Positions 1-8,861 of a DNA stretch of 45,579 nucleotides are shown one piece after another. How positions within the stretch are numbered: the first letter of the stretch is position 1; every line of letters starts with the position of its first letter. Below the pieces are notes generated by a model, which searched no databases, was not told where the DNA came from, and saw nothing but the letters and a program-made list of their open reading frames with translations. The stretch comes from Candidatus Rokuibacteriota bacterium (GTDB taxonomy: Bacteria; Methylomirabilota; Methylomirabilia; Rokubacteriales; CSP1-6), in contig JAHFDK010000019.1 in assembly GCA_023249095.1 (NCBI GenBank), positions 1 to 45,579 on the forward strand. The letters are read 5' to 3'. Both the position numbers and the translations under genes were made by a program.

Positions 1-1802
1 TCATCGGTCGTCGCGCGCACTGGATCGCGGTGCCGGCGCTCGCGGGATCGTTTCTCGCGTCGTGCGTGCTGTTCGCGAACGTCGTGCCCGGAGAAACGCT
101 CACGACGACGCTCTTCGCCTGGATCGTCGCGGGCGACTTCGCGACGTCGGTGGTGGCCTACGTCGATCCGCTCACCGCCGTCATGCTCCTCGTCGTCACC
201 GGCGTGGGCGCGCTGATCCATCTGTACTCGGTCGGTTACATGCACGACGACCCGGGGTACGCGCGCTACTTCGCCTACCTGAACCTCTTCGTGTTCTCGA
301 TGACGATGCTGGTGCTCGCCGGCAACTTCCTCCTCCTGTACGTGTTCTGGGAGGCGGTCGGCCTCTGCTCCTACCTCCTGATCGGGTTCTGGTACACGCG
401 ACCGGCCGCGGCGCAGGCGGGCAAGAAGGCGTTCATCGTCAACCGCGTCGGCGACTTCGGCTTCGGCCTCGGCATCATGTGGATTTGGAGCGCGGTGGGC
501 ACGCTCGACTATGACGGCGTGTTCAAGGGGGCCGCCGAGCTCCCGCCGGCGACCGCGACCGGCATCGCGCTACTCCTGTTCATGGGCGCGTGCGGCAAGT
601 CGGCGCAGCTGCCCCTGCACACGTGGCTGCCGGACGCGATGGAAGGGCCCACCCCGGTGTCGGCGCTCATCCACGCCGCGACGATGGTCACGGCCGGCGT
701 GTACATGGTGGCGCGCAGCCGGGCGCTCTTCGAGCGCTCGCCGGTTGCGCTCGAGGTCGTCGCGTGGGTCGGAGTGGCCACGGCGCTCTTCGCCGCCACG
801 ATCGCCCTCATCCAGACCGACATCAAGCGCGTGCTCGCCTACTCCACGGTGAGCCAGCTCGGGTACATGTTCGCCGCGGTCGGGCTCGGCGCCTACGCCG
901 CGGGGATCTTCCACCTCGTGACGCATGCCTTCTTCAAGGCGCTGCTGTTCCTCGGCGCCGGCAGCGTCATCCACGGGCTCGGCGGCGAGCAGGATCTTCG
1001 GAAGATGGGTGGGCTGTCGTCGAGGATGGTGACGACGACGATCACGACGACGATCGGCGCGCTCGGCCTGGCAGGCCTGCCGGGACTGGCCGGGTTCTTC
1101 TCGAAGGACGAGATCCTCGCCGCCGCGTTCGTGACCGGGCACCGCGGGATGTGGGCGCTCCTGCTGCTGGGCGCGTTCTTCACGGCGTTCTACACCGCGC
1201 GCATGCTGTTCCTCGCGTTCTACAGCGGCCCGCGCATGACCAGGGAAGCGGCCCACCACGTCCACGAGGCGCCGGGTTTGATGACGCTGCCCCTCGCCGT
1301 CCTGGCCGTGCTCACGGTGATCACCGGCGTGGCGGTCGGAATCCCTTCGGAGCACGGCACACGGTTCGCGCGTTTCCTCGCGCCGGTGTTCCCCGTGCAC
1401 GAAGGCGGGCACGGGGGCTTCACCGCGCTGTTGGTCCTCGTCATGGCGGTCCTCGTGTTCGCGGCGGGCGTCGCGCTCGCCTGGGTCGTGTACATGGCCG
1501 CGCCCATCCGCGCCGACGCGATCGGACGACCGAAGACGGCCGTCCACGCGCTCCTGCTCAACGCCTACTACGTCGACGCGCTCTACGACCGGGTGATCGT
1601 GCGTCCGCTGCTCGCGCTCTCCGAGTTCCTGGCGCGCGTGTTCGATCTCCGGCTGATCGACGGGCTCGTCAACGCCCTCGGCCGCTCCGTCGTGGCGTGG
1701 GCGGCGGGGATCCGCCACCTTCAAACCGGGTACACCGTGAACTACGCGCTGACGATGCTGGCCGGCGCGGTCGCGATCCTCGCCTTCCTGCTGAGCCGAT
1801 GA
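1..1802 (+). CDS. nuoL: NADH-quinone oxidoreductase subunit L (5' end outside window)
   Basis: Membrane subunit of respiratory complex I, one of its three antiporter-like proton channels. The frame is already open at base 3, and the GTG at 30 is an internal codon. The residues before it (IGRRAHWIAV) look like the end of the first cytoplasmic loop of NuoL, so the true start lies left of the window. About 599 residues are visible against roughly 613 in E. coli, so only a short N-terminus is missing. Hallmarks are LYVFWEAVGLCSYLLIG (channel glutamate), GKSAQLPLHTWLPDAMEG (lysine and discontinuous helix) and YSTVSQLGYM, followed by the C-terminal region that carries the long lateral helix and a last membrane segment ending AFLLSR. 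The stop TGA (1800-1802) directly abuts an ATG at 1803, which opens the repeat-bearing reading frame before nuoM. Confidence 0.97.
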   Translation, partial: IGRRAHWIAVPALAGSFLASCVLFANVVPGETLTTTLFAWIVAGDFATSVVAYVDPLTAVMLLVVTGVGALIHLYSVGYMHDDPGYARYFAYLNLFVFSMTMLVLAGNFLLLYVFWEAVGLCSYLLIGFWYTRPAAAQAGKKAFIVNRVGDFGFGLGIMWIWSAVGTLDYDGVFKGAAELPPATATGIALLLFMGACGKSAQLPLHTWLPDAMEGPTPVSALIHAATMVTAGVYMVARSRALFERSPVALEVVAWVGVATALFAATIALIQTDIKRVLAYSTVSQLGYMFAAVGLGAYAAGIFHLVTHAFFKALLFLGAGSVIHGLGGEQDLRKMGGLSSRMVTTTITTTIGALGLAGLPGLAGFFSKDEILAAAFVTGHRGMWALLLLGAFFTAFYTARMLFLAFYSGPRMTREAAHHVHEAPGLMTLPLAVLAVLTVITGVAVGIPSEHGTRFARFLAPVFPVHEGGHGGFTALLVLVMAVLVFAAGVALAWVVYMAAPIRADAIGRPKTAVHALLLNAYYVDALYDRVIVRPLLALSEFLARVFDLRLIDGLVNALGRSVVAWAAGIRHLQTGYTVNYALTMLAGAVAILAFLLSR

Positions 1803-2036
1803 ATGAAACCACCCGCCAGCGCCCGTCTCACACGTGCGGTGCCGGCGCGCCTCGTTCTCAGGCCACCCGCGGTGTTATCCGAGCTTCCAGCACTCGATAA
1901 AATGATGCCGGCGCGCCTCGTTCTCAGGCCACCCGCGGTGTTATCCGAGCTTCCAGCACTCGATAAAATGATGCCGGCGCGCCTCGTTCTCAGGCCACCC
2001 GCGGTGTTATCCGAGCTTCCAGCACTCGATAAATGA
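1803..2036 (+). CDS. Possible 77-aa repeat peptide bridging nuoL and nuoM
   Basis: I recognise no protein family. The frame starts with an ATG touching the nuoL stop (TGA-ATG) and ends with a TGA overlapping the nuoM start (ATGA at 2033-2036). If translated, it would couple nuoL translation to nuoM. From residue 14 it consists of three copies of a 22-residue unit (PARLVLRPPAVLSELPALDK, joined by MM) encoded by the 66 bp DNA repeat. Because 66 is a multiple of three the frame survives triplication. The last copy lacks one A in the AAAA run, and that loss creates the stop. The peptide is rich in proline and leucine, with no signal peptide or clear membrane segment. It may be only the passive translation of inserted repeats, and I cannot tell whether it is made. 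Confidence 0.3.
   Translation: MKPPASARLTRAVPARLVLRPPAVLSELPALDKMMPARLVLRPPAVLSELPALDKMMPARLVLRPPAVLSELPALDK
1841..2033 (+). repeat. Triplicated 66 bp repeat (family copies A1-A3)
   Basis: Three head-to-tail copies begin at 1841, 1907 and 1973, exactly 66 bases apart. Copies 1 and 2 are identical; copy 3 matches until its last bases, where one A is missing. Each copy contains CTCAGGCCACCCGCGGT (first at 1857-1873), the reverse complement of the core ACCGNGGGTGGCCTGAS found at three other places in this window. Each unit ends GATAAAATGAT, and in copy 3 the corresponding ATGAT is the start of nuoM. The units have no spacers, so this is not a CRISPR array. Confidence 0.95.
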
Positions 2037-3532
2037 TCCCGCTCTTGTCGGTGGTCACGTTTCTTCCGGGCGCGGCCGGGCTCGCCCTCTTGTTCGTCCC
2101 GCGGCGGTCCGTCGGCGTCCTTCGCGTCGCGTCGCTCGCGATCACCGTCGTCACATTCGTGCTCTCGCTGCCGCTCTACTTCGGATTCGACGGCGACATC
2201 ACCGGCTACCAGTTCGAGGAGAACCGGCCCTGGATGCCGACGCTCGGCGCGGCGTACCACGTCGGCATCGACGGCATCAGTCTCCTGCTCGTGCTCCTCA
2301 CGACCTTCCTCATGCCGCTGGCGCTCGCCTCGGCCTGGGGCGTGATCGAGGATCGGCTCAAAGAGTTCATGGCGACGATGCTGATCCTCGAAACGGGGAT
2401 GCTCGGTGTCTTCGTGAGCCTCGACCTCTTCCTCTTCTACGTCTTCTGGGAGGCGATGCTGATCCCGATGTACTTCATCATCGGAGTCTGGGGCGGGCCG
2501 AACCGCGTCTACGCCGCGGTGAAGTTCGTCCTGTACACGATGGTCGGATCCGTCCTCATGCTGGTCGCGATCCTCGCCCTCTACTACCAGTACGGCGCCG
2601 CGACGGGACGGTACACGTTCGACCTGCCGGTGCTGGCGCAGTACGTGATGGCGCCCGGTCGCGCTCAGGATCTGATGTTCCTTGCCTTCGCCCTGGCCTT
2701 CGCGATCAAGGTGCCGCTGTTCCCGTTCCACACCTGGCTGCCCGATGCCCACGTCGAGGCGCCCACGGCCGGCAGCGTGGTCCTCGCCGGCGTCCTGCTC
2801 AAGATGGGGACGTACGGATTCCTGCGCTTCTGTCTGCCGCTCTTTCCGGACGCGAGCCTGGCGTTCGGGCCGGTGGTGTGGACGCTCGCGGTGATCGGCG
2901 TGATCTACGGCGCGTGGGTGTCGACGGTGCAGCCGGACATGAAGAAGCTCGTCGCCTACTCGAGCGTGAGCCACCTCGGCTTCGTGATGCTCGGGATCTT
3001 CACGTTCAACCAGCAGGGACTCGTGGGTGGCGTCATCCAGATGGTGAACCACGGGCTCTCGACGGGCGCCCTCTTCCTCATGGTCGGAATGATCTACGAG
3101 CGCCGCCACTCGCGGCTCATCGCCGACTTCGGCGGCCTGTGGCGGGTCGTGCCTGCCTTCTCGGCGCTGTTTCTCGTCGTCGTGCTGTCGTCGCTGGGGC
3201 TGCCGGGGCTGAACGGCTTCGTCGGTGAGTTCCTGATCCTGGTCGGCGCGTTCCAGCGGAGCCCGTGGCTCGCGGCTCTGGCGACCAGCGGGATCATCTT
3301 CGCGGCGGTCTACCTGCTCTGGATGTACCAGCGGGTGATTTTCGGCGAAGTCACTCGCGACGCGAACCGCGGTCTCCCAGACCTCACGACCCGCGAGTGG
3401 GCGGTGCTGGTGCCGGTCGTGGCGCTCATCGTGTGGATCGGTGTCTATCCAGTGGCGTTCACCGGCAAGACCGAGGCGACGATCGAGGCGCTGATCGCCC
3501 AGGTGCAGGCCAAGGCCAGCGCGCACCGGTGA
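2033..3532 (+). CDS. nuoM: NADH-quinone oxidoreductase subunit M
   Basis: Second antiporter-like proton channel of complex I, 499 residues with about 14 membrane helices, close to the 509 of E. coli. The motifs include LFYVFWEAMLIPMYFIIG (channel glutamate), KVPLFPFHTWLPDAHVEAPT (lysine and discontinuous helix) and YSSVSHLGFVMLG. The start ATG at 2033 is supported by the family-typical N-terminus MIPLLSVVTFLPG. It coincides with the end of the third repeat copy, so the gene has no ordinary ribosome binding site of its own: the bases upstream are all repeat. Translation may rely on coupling through the 77-codon frame. The stop overlaps nuoN by one base (TGATG). Confidence 0.97.
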   Translation: MIPLLSVVTFLPGAAGLALLFVPRRSVGVLRVASLAITVVTFVLSLPLYFGFDGDITGYQFEENRPWMPTLGAAYHVGIDGISLLLVLLTTFLMPLALASAWGVIEDRLKEFMATMLILETGMLGVFVSLDLFLFYVFWEAMLIPMYFIIGVWGGPNRVYAAVKFVLYTMVGSVLMLVAILALYYQYGAATGRYTFDLPVLAQYVMAPGRAQDLMFLAFALAFAIKVPLFPFHTWLPDAHVEAPTAGSVVLAGVLLKMGTYGFLRFCLPLFPDASLAFGPVVWTLAVIGVIYGAWVSTVQPDMKKLVAYSSVSHLGFVMLGIFTFNQQGLVGGVIQMVNHGLSTGALFLMVGMIYERRHSRLIADFGGLWRVVPAFSALFLVVVLSSLGLPGLNGFVGEFLILVGAFQRSPWLAALATSGIIFAAVYLLWMYQRVIFGEVTRDANRGLPDLTTREWAVLVPVVALIVWIGVYPVAFTGKTEATIEALIAQVQAKASAHR

Positions 3533-4986
3533 TGGACGCGATCGTCTTGCCGGCCGTCGTGCTCGGTCCCCTGCTGCCGGCGCTGATCGTGTTGGCCGCC
3601 GCCGCGCTCGTGCTGGGGCTCGACCTCGGGCCACGCGCGCTCCCCCGCGAGCTCCTGGCGGTGACCGCGCTCGCCGGCATGATCGGCGCGCTCCTCGCGA
3701 CGCTCGCGCGGTGGGGCGCGCCCGGCCGCGCGTTCCGCGACATGGTCGTGCTCGACAACTACGCCCTCTTCTTCAACGTGATTATCTGCTACTCGGGCGC
3801 CCTGATCGTGCTGCTCTCGATGGACTACCTGCGTCGCACCGGGAGCGACTCCGCCGAGTACTACGCGCTCGTGCTCTTCGCCACCGCCGGCATGATGCTC
3901 CTCGCCGCGGCCGGCGACCTGGTGGTGGTGTTCCTGGCCCTCGAGTTGATGTCGCTCTCGCTCTACGTCCTAGCCGGGCTCTTCAAGCGGGAGCTGGCCT
4001 CCGGCGAGGCGGCGATGAAGTACTTCCTCCTCGGCGCGTTCGCCTCGTCGTTCCTCCTCTACGGCATCGCGCTCGTCTACGGCGCCGCCGGAACGACGAA
4101 CCTCGATCGCATCGCCGCGGCGATGGCCGCGCGCCCGCGGGATCCGCTGTTCGTTGTCGGCTTCGGGCTCCTGCTGGTCGGCTTCGGGTTCAAGATCTCG
4201 TCGGTACCCTTCCACATGTGGGTGCCCGACGTCTATCAAGGAGCGCCGACCAGCGTGACCGCGCTGATCGCCACCGGGTCCAAGGCGGCGGCGTTCGCGG
4301 CCCTCATCCGGGTACTCGCGGTGACGCTCCGCGGCGTTCCGCCCGACTGGACACCACTGTTCTGGGCCGTCGCGGTCGTCACGATGACGGTGGGCAACGT
4401 GGTCGCGATCGCGCAATCGAACCTCAAGCGGATGCTGGCCTACTCGTCGATCGCCCACGTCGGGTACATGCTGGTCGGCCTCGTCGCCGGCGGGGCTGGC
4501 GGGACGGGCGCGGTGCTCTTTTACCTCCTGACCTACACCTTCACGACCGCCGGCGCGTTCGGGGTCATCACGCTGTGCGAGCGCGCCCGCGGCGAGGCGG
4601 TCGAGGTCGGGGATTACGCCGGGCTCGCGCGGCGCCATCCGATGCTGGCGGCGGCGCTCGGCATCTTCCTCCTCTCGTTGATCGGCATTCCGCCGCTGGC
4701 CGGCTTCGTCGGCAAGTTCTACGTGTTCGGGGCGGCCGTGCGGGGGGGGTATGTCTGGCTCGCCGTCATCGGGGTGCTGAACTCTGCGGTGGCCGCGTAC
4801 TACTATCTGCGCGTGGTCGTCTACATGTACATGCGCGAGCCCGAGGGTGCGGTGACCGTGTACGCGCCCTCGTTTGCCGGCGGCGTGGCGCTGACGGTCG
4901 CGCTGCTCGCGATCGTGCTCCTCGGCGTCATGCCGGCGCCCTTCGTGGACCTCGCCCAGGCCGCCGTCGCGCCGCTCCTCCGCTAG
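3532..4986 (+). CDS. nuoN: NADH-quinone oxidoreductase subunit N
   Basis: Third antiporter-like proton channel of complex I, 484 residues, normal for the family. The ATG at 3532 shares its A with the nuoM stop, so the two are translationally coupled. Motifs include VFLALELMSLSLYVLAG with the helix-5 glutamate, KISSVPFHMWVPDVYQGAPT around the discontinuous helix, and YSSIAHVGYMLVGLVAG. The protein is hydrophobic throughout, consistent with about 14 membrane segments. It ends the visible nuo operon, which must extend left of the window. The next gene begins 23 bases downstream without a visible terminator, so it may be cotranscribed. Confidence 0.97.
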   Translation: MDAIVLPAVVLGPLLPALIVLAAAALVLGLDLGPRALPRELLAVTALAGMIGALLATLARWGAPGRAFRDMVVLDNYALFFNVIICYSGALIVLLSMDYLRRTGSDSAEYYALVLFATAGMMLLAAAGDLVVVFLALELMSLSLYVLAGLFKRELASGEAAMKYFLLGAFASSFLLYGIALVYGAAGTTNLDRIAAAMAARPRDPLFVVGFGLLLVGFGFKISSVPFHMWVPDVYQGAPTSVTALIATGSKAAAFAALIRVLAVTLRGVPPDWTPLFWAVAVVTMTVGNVVAIAQSNLKRMLAYSSIAHVGYMLVGLVAGGAGGTGAVLFYLLTYTFTTAGAFGVITLCERARGEAVEVGDYAGLARRHPMLAAALGIFLLSLIGIPPLAGFVGKFYVFGAAVRGGYVWLAVIGVLNSAVAAYYYLRVVVYMYMREPEGAVTVYAPSFAGGVALTVALLAIVLLGVMPAPFVDLAQAAVAPLLR

Positions 4987-5009
4987 GCGGAAGGACGCGG
5001 CCTGAGCGC

Positions 5010-5795
5010 GTGCCGTCCAACTTCGTCCTGCCGCATCGGGGCTGGCTCTTCGATCTCGACGGAACCGTGTACCGCGGCGAGTCGCTGATCCCCGGTGCGG
5101 CCGACGTGATCGCCGCCTTGCGGGCGGCGGGTCGGCGGGTCGCCTTCCTGTCCAACAAGCCGATCCACACCCGCGCAGACTACGCCCGCAAGCTGACGCG
5201 CCTGGGGATCCCGACACCCGACGCCGACGTGGTCAACTCTTCCCTTGTGCTCGCGCGCCATCTGGCGCGCCTCGACGCGGGGGCCCCGGTGTTCGTCATC
5301 GGCGAGCCGCCTCTGATCGGCGAGCTTCGCGCCCACGGGTTCGAGGTGCGTGGGGATCACCGTGTCCGCTGGGTGGTGATCGCCTTCGACCGCACCTTCG
5401 ACTACGCGAAGCTGAACACGGCGCTCCAGGCGGTGCGTCAGGGCGCCAGGCTGATCGCGACCAACCCGGATCGGACATGTCCGACCGAGGACGGCGAAAT
5501 TCCCGATTGCGCAGGGATGACCGCCGCCGTCGAGGCGGTCACCGGCCGCGCGGTCGAGGTCGTCGTCGGTAAGCCCTCGCCGATCATCCTCGAGATCGCT
5601 CTTGAGCAGCTGGGGGTGCCGGCCAGCGAATGCGTGATCGTCGGCGACCGCTTGGAAACGGACATCGTGATGGGAAAGCGGCTCGGGCTCGCGACGGTCC
5701 TGGTCCTCACTGGCATCACGACCGCCAGCGACGCCCGCATCGCCGAAACGGCTCCAGACCTCGTGGTGTCCTCGATCCGCGACCTCCTCCGCTGA
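5010..5795 (+). CDS. HAD-superfamily (NagD/subclass IIA) phosphatase
   Basis: A 261-residue soluble phosphatase of the NagD/4-nitrophenylphosphatase group. Motif I is FDLDGTVYRG (D15 nucleophile, D17 acid/base), motif II is FLSNKP (S48), the motif III lysine is in VVVGKPSP (about K188), and motif IV is GDRLETDI (D213 binding Mg). The cap between motifs II and III is the IIA type. The start was taken at GTG 5010, since it gives the short N-terminus expected before motif I; the frame is open far upstream only as a shadow of nuoN. Substrates in this family include phosphoglycolate, glycerol phosphates and nucleotides and cannot be chosen from sequence. A role in recycling glycerol-phosphate would suit the regulon downstream, but that is speculation. 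Confidence 0.85.
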   Translation: MPSNFVLPHRGWLFDLDGTVYRGESLIPGAADVIAALRAAGRRVAFLSNKPIHTRADYARKLTRLGIPTPDADVVNSSLVLARHLARLDAGAPVFVIGEPPLIGELRAHGFEVRGDHRVRWVVIAFDRTFDYAKLNTALQAVRQGARLIATNPDRTCPTEDGEIPDCAGMTAAVEAVTGRAVEVVVGKPSPIILEIALEQLGVPASECVIVGDRLETDIVMGKRLGLATVLVLTGITTASDARIAETAPDLVVSSIRDLLR

Positions 5796-5860
5796 CGCGC
5801 AGCGCGGTGGGTCTCTGACGAAACAAGACGCAGCGGATCCACGACCGACGCCCGGCGATG

Positions 5861-5890
5861 TTGACGGCCGTCGTGGCCGGGCAGTACGGT
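5861..5890 (+). promoter_or_regulatory. Weak candidate promoter before the amidohydrolase remnant
   Basis: TTGACG (5861-5866) is followed after 18 bases by TACGGT (5885-5890). The same stretch can fold: GCCCGGC (5850-5856) pairs with GCCGGGC (5876-5882) around the palindrome GACGGCCGTC. A ribosome site AGGAGA lies just before the ATG at 5934. The consensus match is poor at -10, so this is tentative. Confidence 0.3.
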
Positions 5891-5933
5891 GAGGGCTGGG
5901 GTCGCGCTGGCCGGCGGCCCAGGAGAGCGAGCC

Positions 5934-7117
5934 ATGAGCAAGACCACTCCGGAGTGGGCGGAAGAGATCGCCAGGCGTCTCGACGGTCTGGTAGCGCTGC
6001 GGCGGGACTTTCATCGCCATCCGGAGCTCTCCTTCGAGGAGCGGCGGACGGCGGAGATCATCGCCCAGCGCCTTCACGCCGCCAAGCTCGAGGTGCGCAC
6101 GGGCGTTGGTCGCACCGGCGTCGTGGGTGTCCTGCGCGGCGATCGGCCCGGTCGCACCATCGCCTGGCGGGCGGACATCGACGCCCTGCCCCTCAGCGAA
6201 TCGCTCGACCTGCCGTTCGTCTCGGCGACGCCCGGCGTGATGCACGCCTGCGGCCACGACGGGCACACGGCGATCGGCATCACGCTGGCGGAGATGCTGG
6301 CCGCCCGCCGCCGCGAGGTGCCGGGCACCGCCGTCTTCCTCCCGCCGAGGAGATCTTCAGCGGCGCCAAGCCGATGATCGACGCGGGAGCGCTCGACGAC
6401 CCGCGCGTCGCCGAGGTGTACGGTCTCCACCTGACCACGCAGGCGCCCGTGGGCCAGGTCACCGTGCGTCCCGGCCCCGCGATGGCGTCGGCCGACTTCT
6501 TCGACGTCGAAATCGCCGGTCATGGCGGCCATGGGGCGTACCCGCACCTGTCGGTCGATCCCATCACCGTCGCCGCCAATATCCTGCTCGGCATGCAGAA
6601 CCTGGTCTCGAGGGAGATCGCGGCGCAGGAGACGGCCGTCCTCACGGTGGGGCAGATCGTGTCGGGCACCAAACACAACATCATTCCGGCGACCGCCGTC
6701 ATGCGCGGCTCGCTCCGTACATTCACGCCGGCCGTGCGCGCTCAGGTCAAGGAGCGGCTCGGCGCCTACGCCCGCGACATCGCCCGTGCCTCCCGGGCCG
6801 AGGCGCGCCTGAGTTTCCAGGGCGAAGGATGCCCGACCGTCGTCAACCACGAGCGCGAATCCGCGTTCGTGCGGGCGTGCGCGGTGGCCGAGCTGGGCGG
6901 CGACACCGTGAAGGGCGAGAACAACCTCGTGATGGCGAGCGACGACATGAGCCTGTTCCTCCAGGCCCGGCCGGGTTGTTACTTCCAGGTCGGCGTCGCT
7001 CCGGTGAGCGGGCCGACGCGGCCCCACCACGCGCCGGAGTTCGAGATGAACGAGGACGGGCTGCCGGTCGCCCTGCGCGTCGCCACGAGCGTGATGCTCG
7101 GCGCCCTGCGTGGCTGA
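5934..7117 (+). pseudogene. M20 family amidohydrolase, frameshifted
   Basis: Zinc-dependent amidohydrolase of the M20D group (hippurate, N-acetyl-amino acid or IAA-amino acid hydrolases). The ATG at 5934 follows AGGAGA and opens MSKTTPEWAEEIARRLDG. The metal motif HACGHDGHT lies near residue 103. The reading frame then breaks near 6340-6347: after GTAVFL the expected FQPAEE is missing its first residues, and the rest (EEIFSGAKPMIDAG onward, to the stop at 7117) continues in another frame. Comparison with the family suggests a 7-base deletion, which would remove part of the conserved catalytic-glutamate segment. The C-terminal part, including HGGHGAYPH and the last metal-binding histidine region (PHHAPEF), is intact. 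It is either a recent pseudogene or a sequencing/assembly error. Confidence 0.85.
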
Positions 7118-7135
7118 CCGTGGCCGCGTGATCCG

Positions 7136-8761
7136 ATGAACGGCCGCCCCTGGCCTCTGGCGGACGCCGACTACGACGTCGTCATCGTCGGAGGCGGCAT
7201 GGCCGGGGCCGGCGTCGCGCGCGACCTGGCCCTGCGCGGCGTGTCGGTGGCGCTGGTCGAGAAGGGCGACTTCGCCTCCGCGACGACGTCGCAGTCGTCC
7301 AAGCTGATCCACGGAGGCCTCCGCTACCTCGAGCTGTTCGACTTCGGGCTCGTGCGCGAGTCGCTCCGGGAGCGCGAGACACTCCGCCGCCTGGCGCCGC
7401 ACCTGGTGCGGCCGCTGCCGTTCCTGGTGCCGATCTACCGCGAGTCCTCGCGGAGCCTCATCAAGGTCCGGATCGGGTTGAAGCTCTACGACTGGCTAGC
7501 GCCGGGGCGGAGCCGCGAGCGATACCGGGTGCTGCCCCCGGTCGACGCGCTCTCCCTTGAGCCGGCGATCCGGGCGCGCGACCTCCGCGGTGCCGGCTAC
7601 TATTTCGACGACCTGCTCGTCTTCCCCGAGCGACTCTGCCTCGAAAACGTTCTCTCGGCCTGCCGTCTGGGCGCGCGGGCCTTCAACTACGCCCAGGTCG
7701 CGGAGATCGTCCGGAACCCGAAGGGCGCGATCACCGGAGTCCGCGTCCGCGACCTGCTCACCGGTCGCGTCGCGACGCTGGGCGCACGCATTGTGGTCAA
7801 CGCGACCGGCCCCTGGGTGGACGAGCTCCGCGCGGTGGCGGGCGTATCCGAGCGCGGCCCGCGGATCCTCCGGCGGACGAAGGGCATCCACTGTCTCCTG
7901 CCGAGGCTCACCGAGCGTGCCATCTACCACTCGACCGGCGACGATCGCATGATCTTCGTCATCCCGTGGCGCGAGTTCTCGCTCGTCGGGGCGACCGACA
8001 GCGATTTCGACGGCGACCTGGACCGCGTGCACGCGACCGGCGACGAGGTGAACTACCTCCTGGACGAGGCGTACAAGGTCCTGCCCGACCCGCGAGTTTC
8101 GCTGGACGAGGTCGCGTACACGTACGCTGGCGTGCGGCCGCTCTCGTTCGAGCAGGGTAAGCGCGAGTCCGACGTCTCGCGAGCCCACAAGGTCGTCGCC
8201 GAGGAGCGGGGACGCTTCCTGTCGATCACAGGCACCAAGCTCACCTGCTTCCGGAGCCTGGCGGCCGTGCTGGGCGACCAGGTCATGCGCACGCTCGGCC
8301 GCCCCAGGCCAAGCCGCAGCGACCGCGTCGCGCTCGACGGCACGGACGAGGAGGCGTCCCGGATCGACGCGCGCACGTGGCTCGACGTCTCCGGCGAGGC
8401 CGCGGCCACCGGGCTCGACCGCGAGACGCTGGAGACGCTGGTGGCGACGTACGGCCGCGGCTGGACACGGGTGATCGACCTCGCCGGCAAGGTGGCCGGC
8501 GGAACCGAACGGCTGTGCCCCCACAACCCCGACATCGTGGCCGAGCTGTACCACGCAGTGCACGAAGAAATGGCCGTGTCGCTCCAGGACGTGCTGCTGC
8601 GACGGACGGGCATCGGCACGAGCCGCTGCCAGGGGCAGGACTGCGCGGAGTCGATTGGGCGTCGGATGGCGCAGCTCCTCGCCTGGACCCCCCGCCGGCT
8701 CGAGGCCGAGCTCGTCGCCTACGAGGCGCACGTCGCGCGCTCGCACCAGTTCCGGACGTAA
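7136..8761 (+). CDS. glpD: Glycerol-3-phosphate dehydrogenase (FAD, respiratory)
   Basis: Membrane-associated flavoenzyme oxidising sn-glycerol-3-phosphate to dihydroxyacetone phosphate and passing electrons to quinone. It has 541 residues, the usual size. The N-terminal FAD-binding fold is IVGGGMAGAGVARDLALRG near residues 18-36, followed by SSKLIHGGLRYLE, typical of GlpD. Substrate-domain motifs include ATGPWVDELR and a C-terminal capping domain from about residue 400. The ATG at 7136 leaves 18 bases after the amidohydrolase remnant. The gene heads a cluster for glycerophosphodiester and glycerol-3-phosphate use (ugpBAE, two phosphodiesterases, glpK), and its electrons would join the quinone pool also fed by the complex I encoded upstream. 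A separate promoter follows it at 8803-8811. Confidence 0.95.
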   Translation: MNGRPWPLADADYDVVIVGGGMAGAGVARDLALRGVSVALVEKGDFASATTSQSSKLIHGGLRYLELFDFGLVRESLRERETLRRLAPHLVRPLPFLVPIYRESSRSLIKVRIGLKLYDWLAPGRSRERYRVLPPVDALSLEPAIRARDLRGAGYYFDDLLVFPERLCLENVLSACRLGARAFNYAQVAEIVRNPKGAITGVRVRDLLTGRVATLGARIVVNATGPWVDELRAVAGVSERGPRILRRTKGIHCLLPRLTERAIYHSTGDDRMIFVIPWREFSLVGATDSDFDGDLDRVHATGDEVNYLLDEAYKVLPDPRVSLDEVAYTYAGVRPLSFEQGKRESDVSRAHKVVAEERGRFLSITGTKLTCFRSLAAVLGDQVMRTLGRPRPSRSDRVALDGTDEEASRIDARTWLDVSGEAAATGLDRETLETLVATYGRGWTRVIDLAGKVAGGTERLCPHNPDIVAELYHAVHEEMAVSLQDVLLRRTGIGTSRCQGQDCAESIGRRMAQLLAWTPRRLEAELVAYEAHVARSHQFRT

Positions 8762-8802
8762 CCGCCGCGTCGCCCGGGCGTCACGGAGCGGTCGCACGCC
8801 TG

Positions 8803-8811
8803 TGTTATAGT
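8803..8811 (+). promoter_or_regulatory. Extended -10 promoter for the ugp-glp operon
   Basis: TGT-TATAGT (TG at 8803-8804, -10 hexamer 8806-8811) stands out as AT-rich in the 100-base gap between glpD and ugpB. No good -35 is seen 16-18 bases upstream, which fits an extended -10 promoter. The ugpB start lies 51 bases downstream, behind the ribosome site GGAGG at 8852-8856. Confidence 0.55.
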
Positions 8812-8861
8812 GCGGCGCACCTGGCACGGATGAGTCCCGCACGCACGCCATGGAGGCTTTC

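Noticed and set aside
30..32. GTG at 30 as the nuoL start
   Set aside because: The frame is open to the window edge, and the preceding residues match the family.
1841..2033. Possible CRISPR array
   Set aside because: The three units are contiguous 66-base copies without variable spacers, and no cas gene is near.
1742..3634. Very long minus-strand open frames (for example 1742-3634, 22688-24400, 29469-31304, 31210-33360, 38137-39942, 40154-42232)
   Set aside because: They lie opposite well-recognised genes and have Arg/His/Asp/Glu-rich translations with no known motifs, as expected when the complementary strand has GC at third positions.
5796..5933. Riboswitch or structured leader before the amidohydrolase
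   Set aside because: Only one GC stem (5850-5882) is present; no known riboswitch core is recognised.
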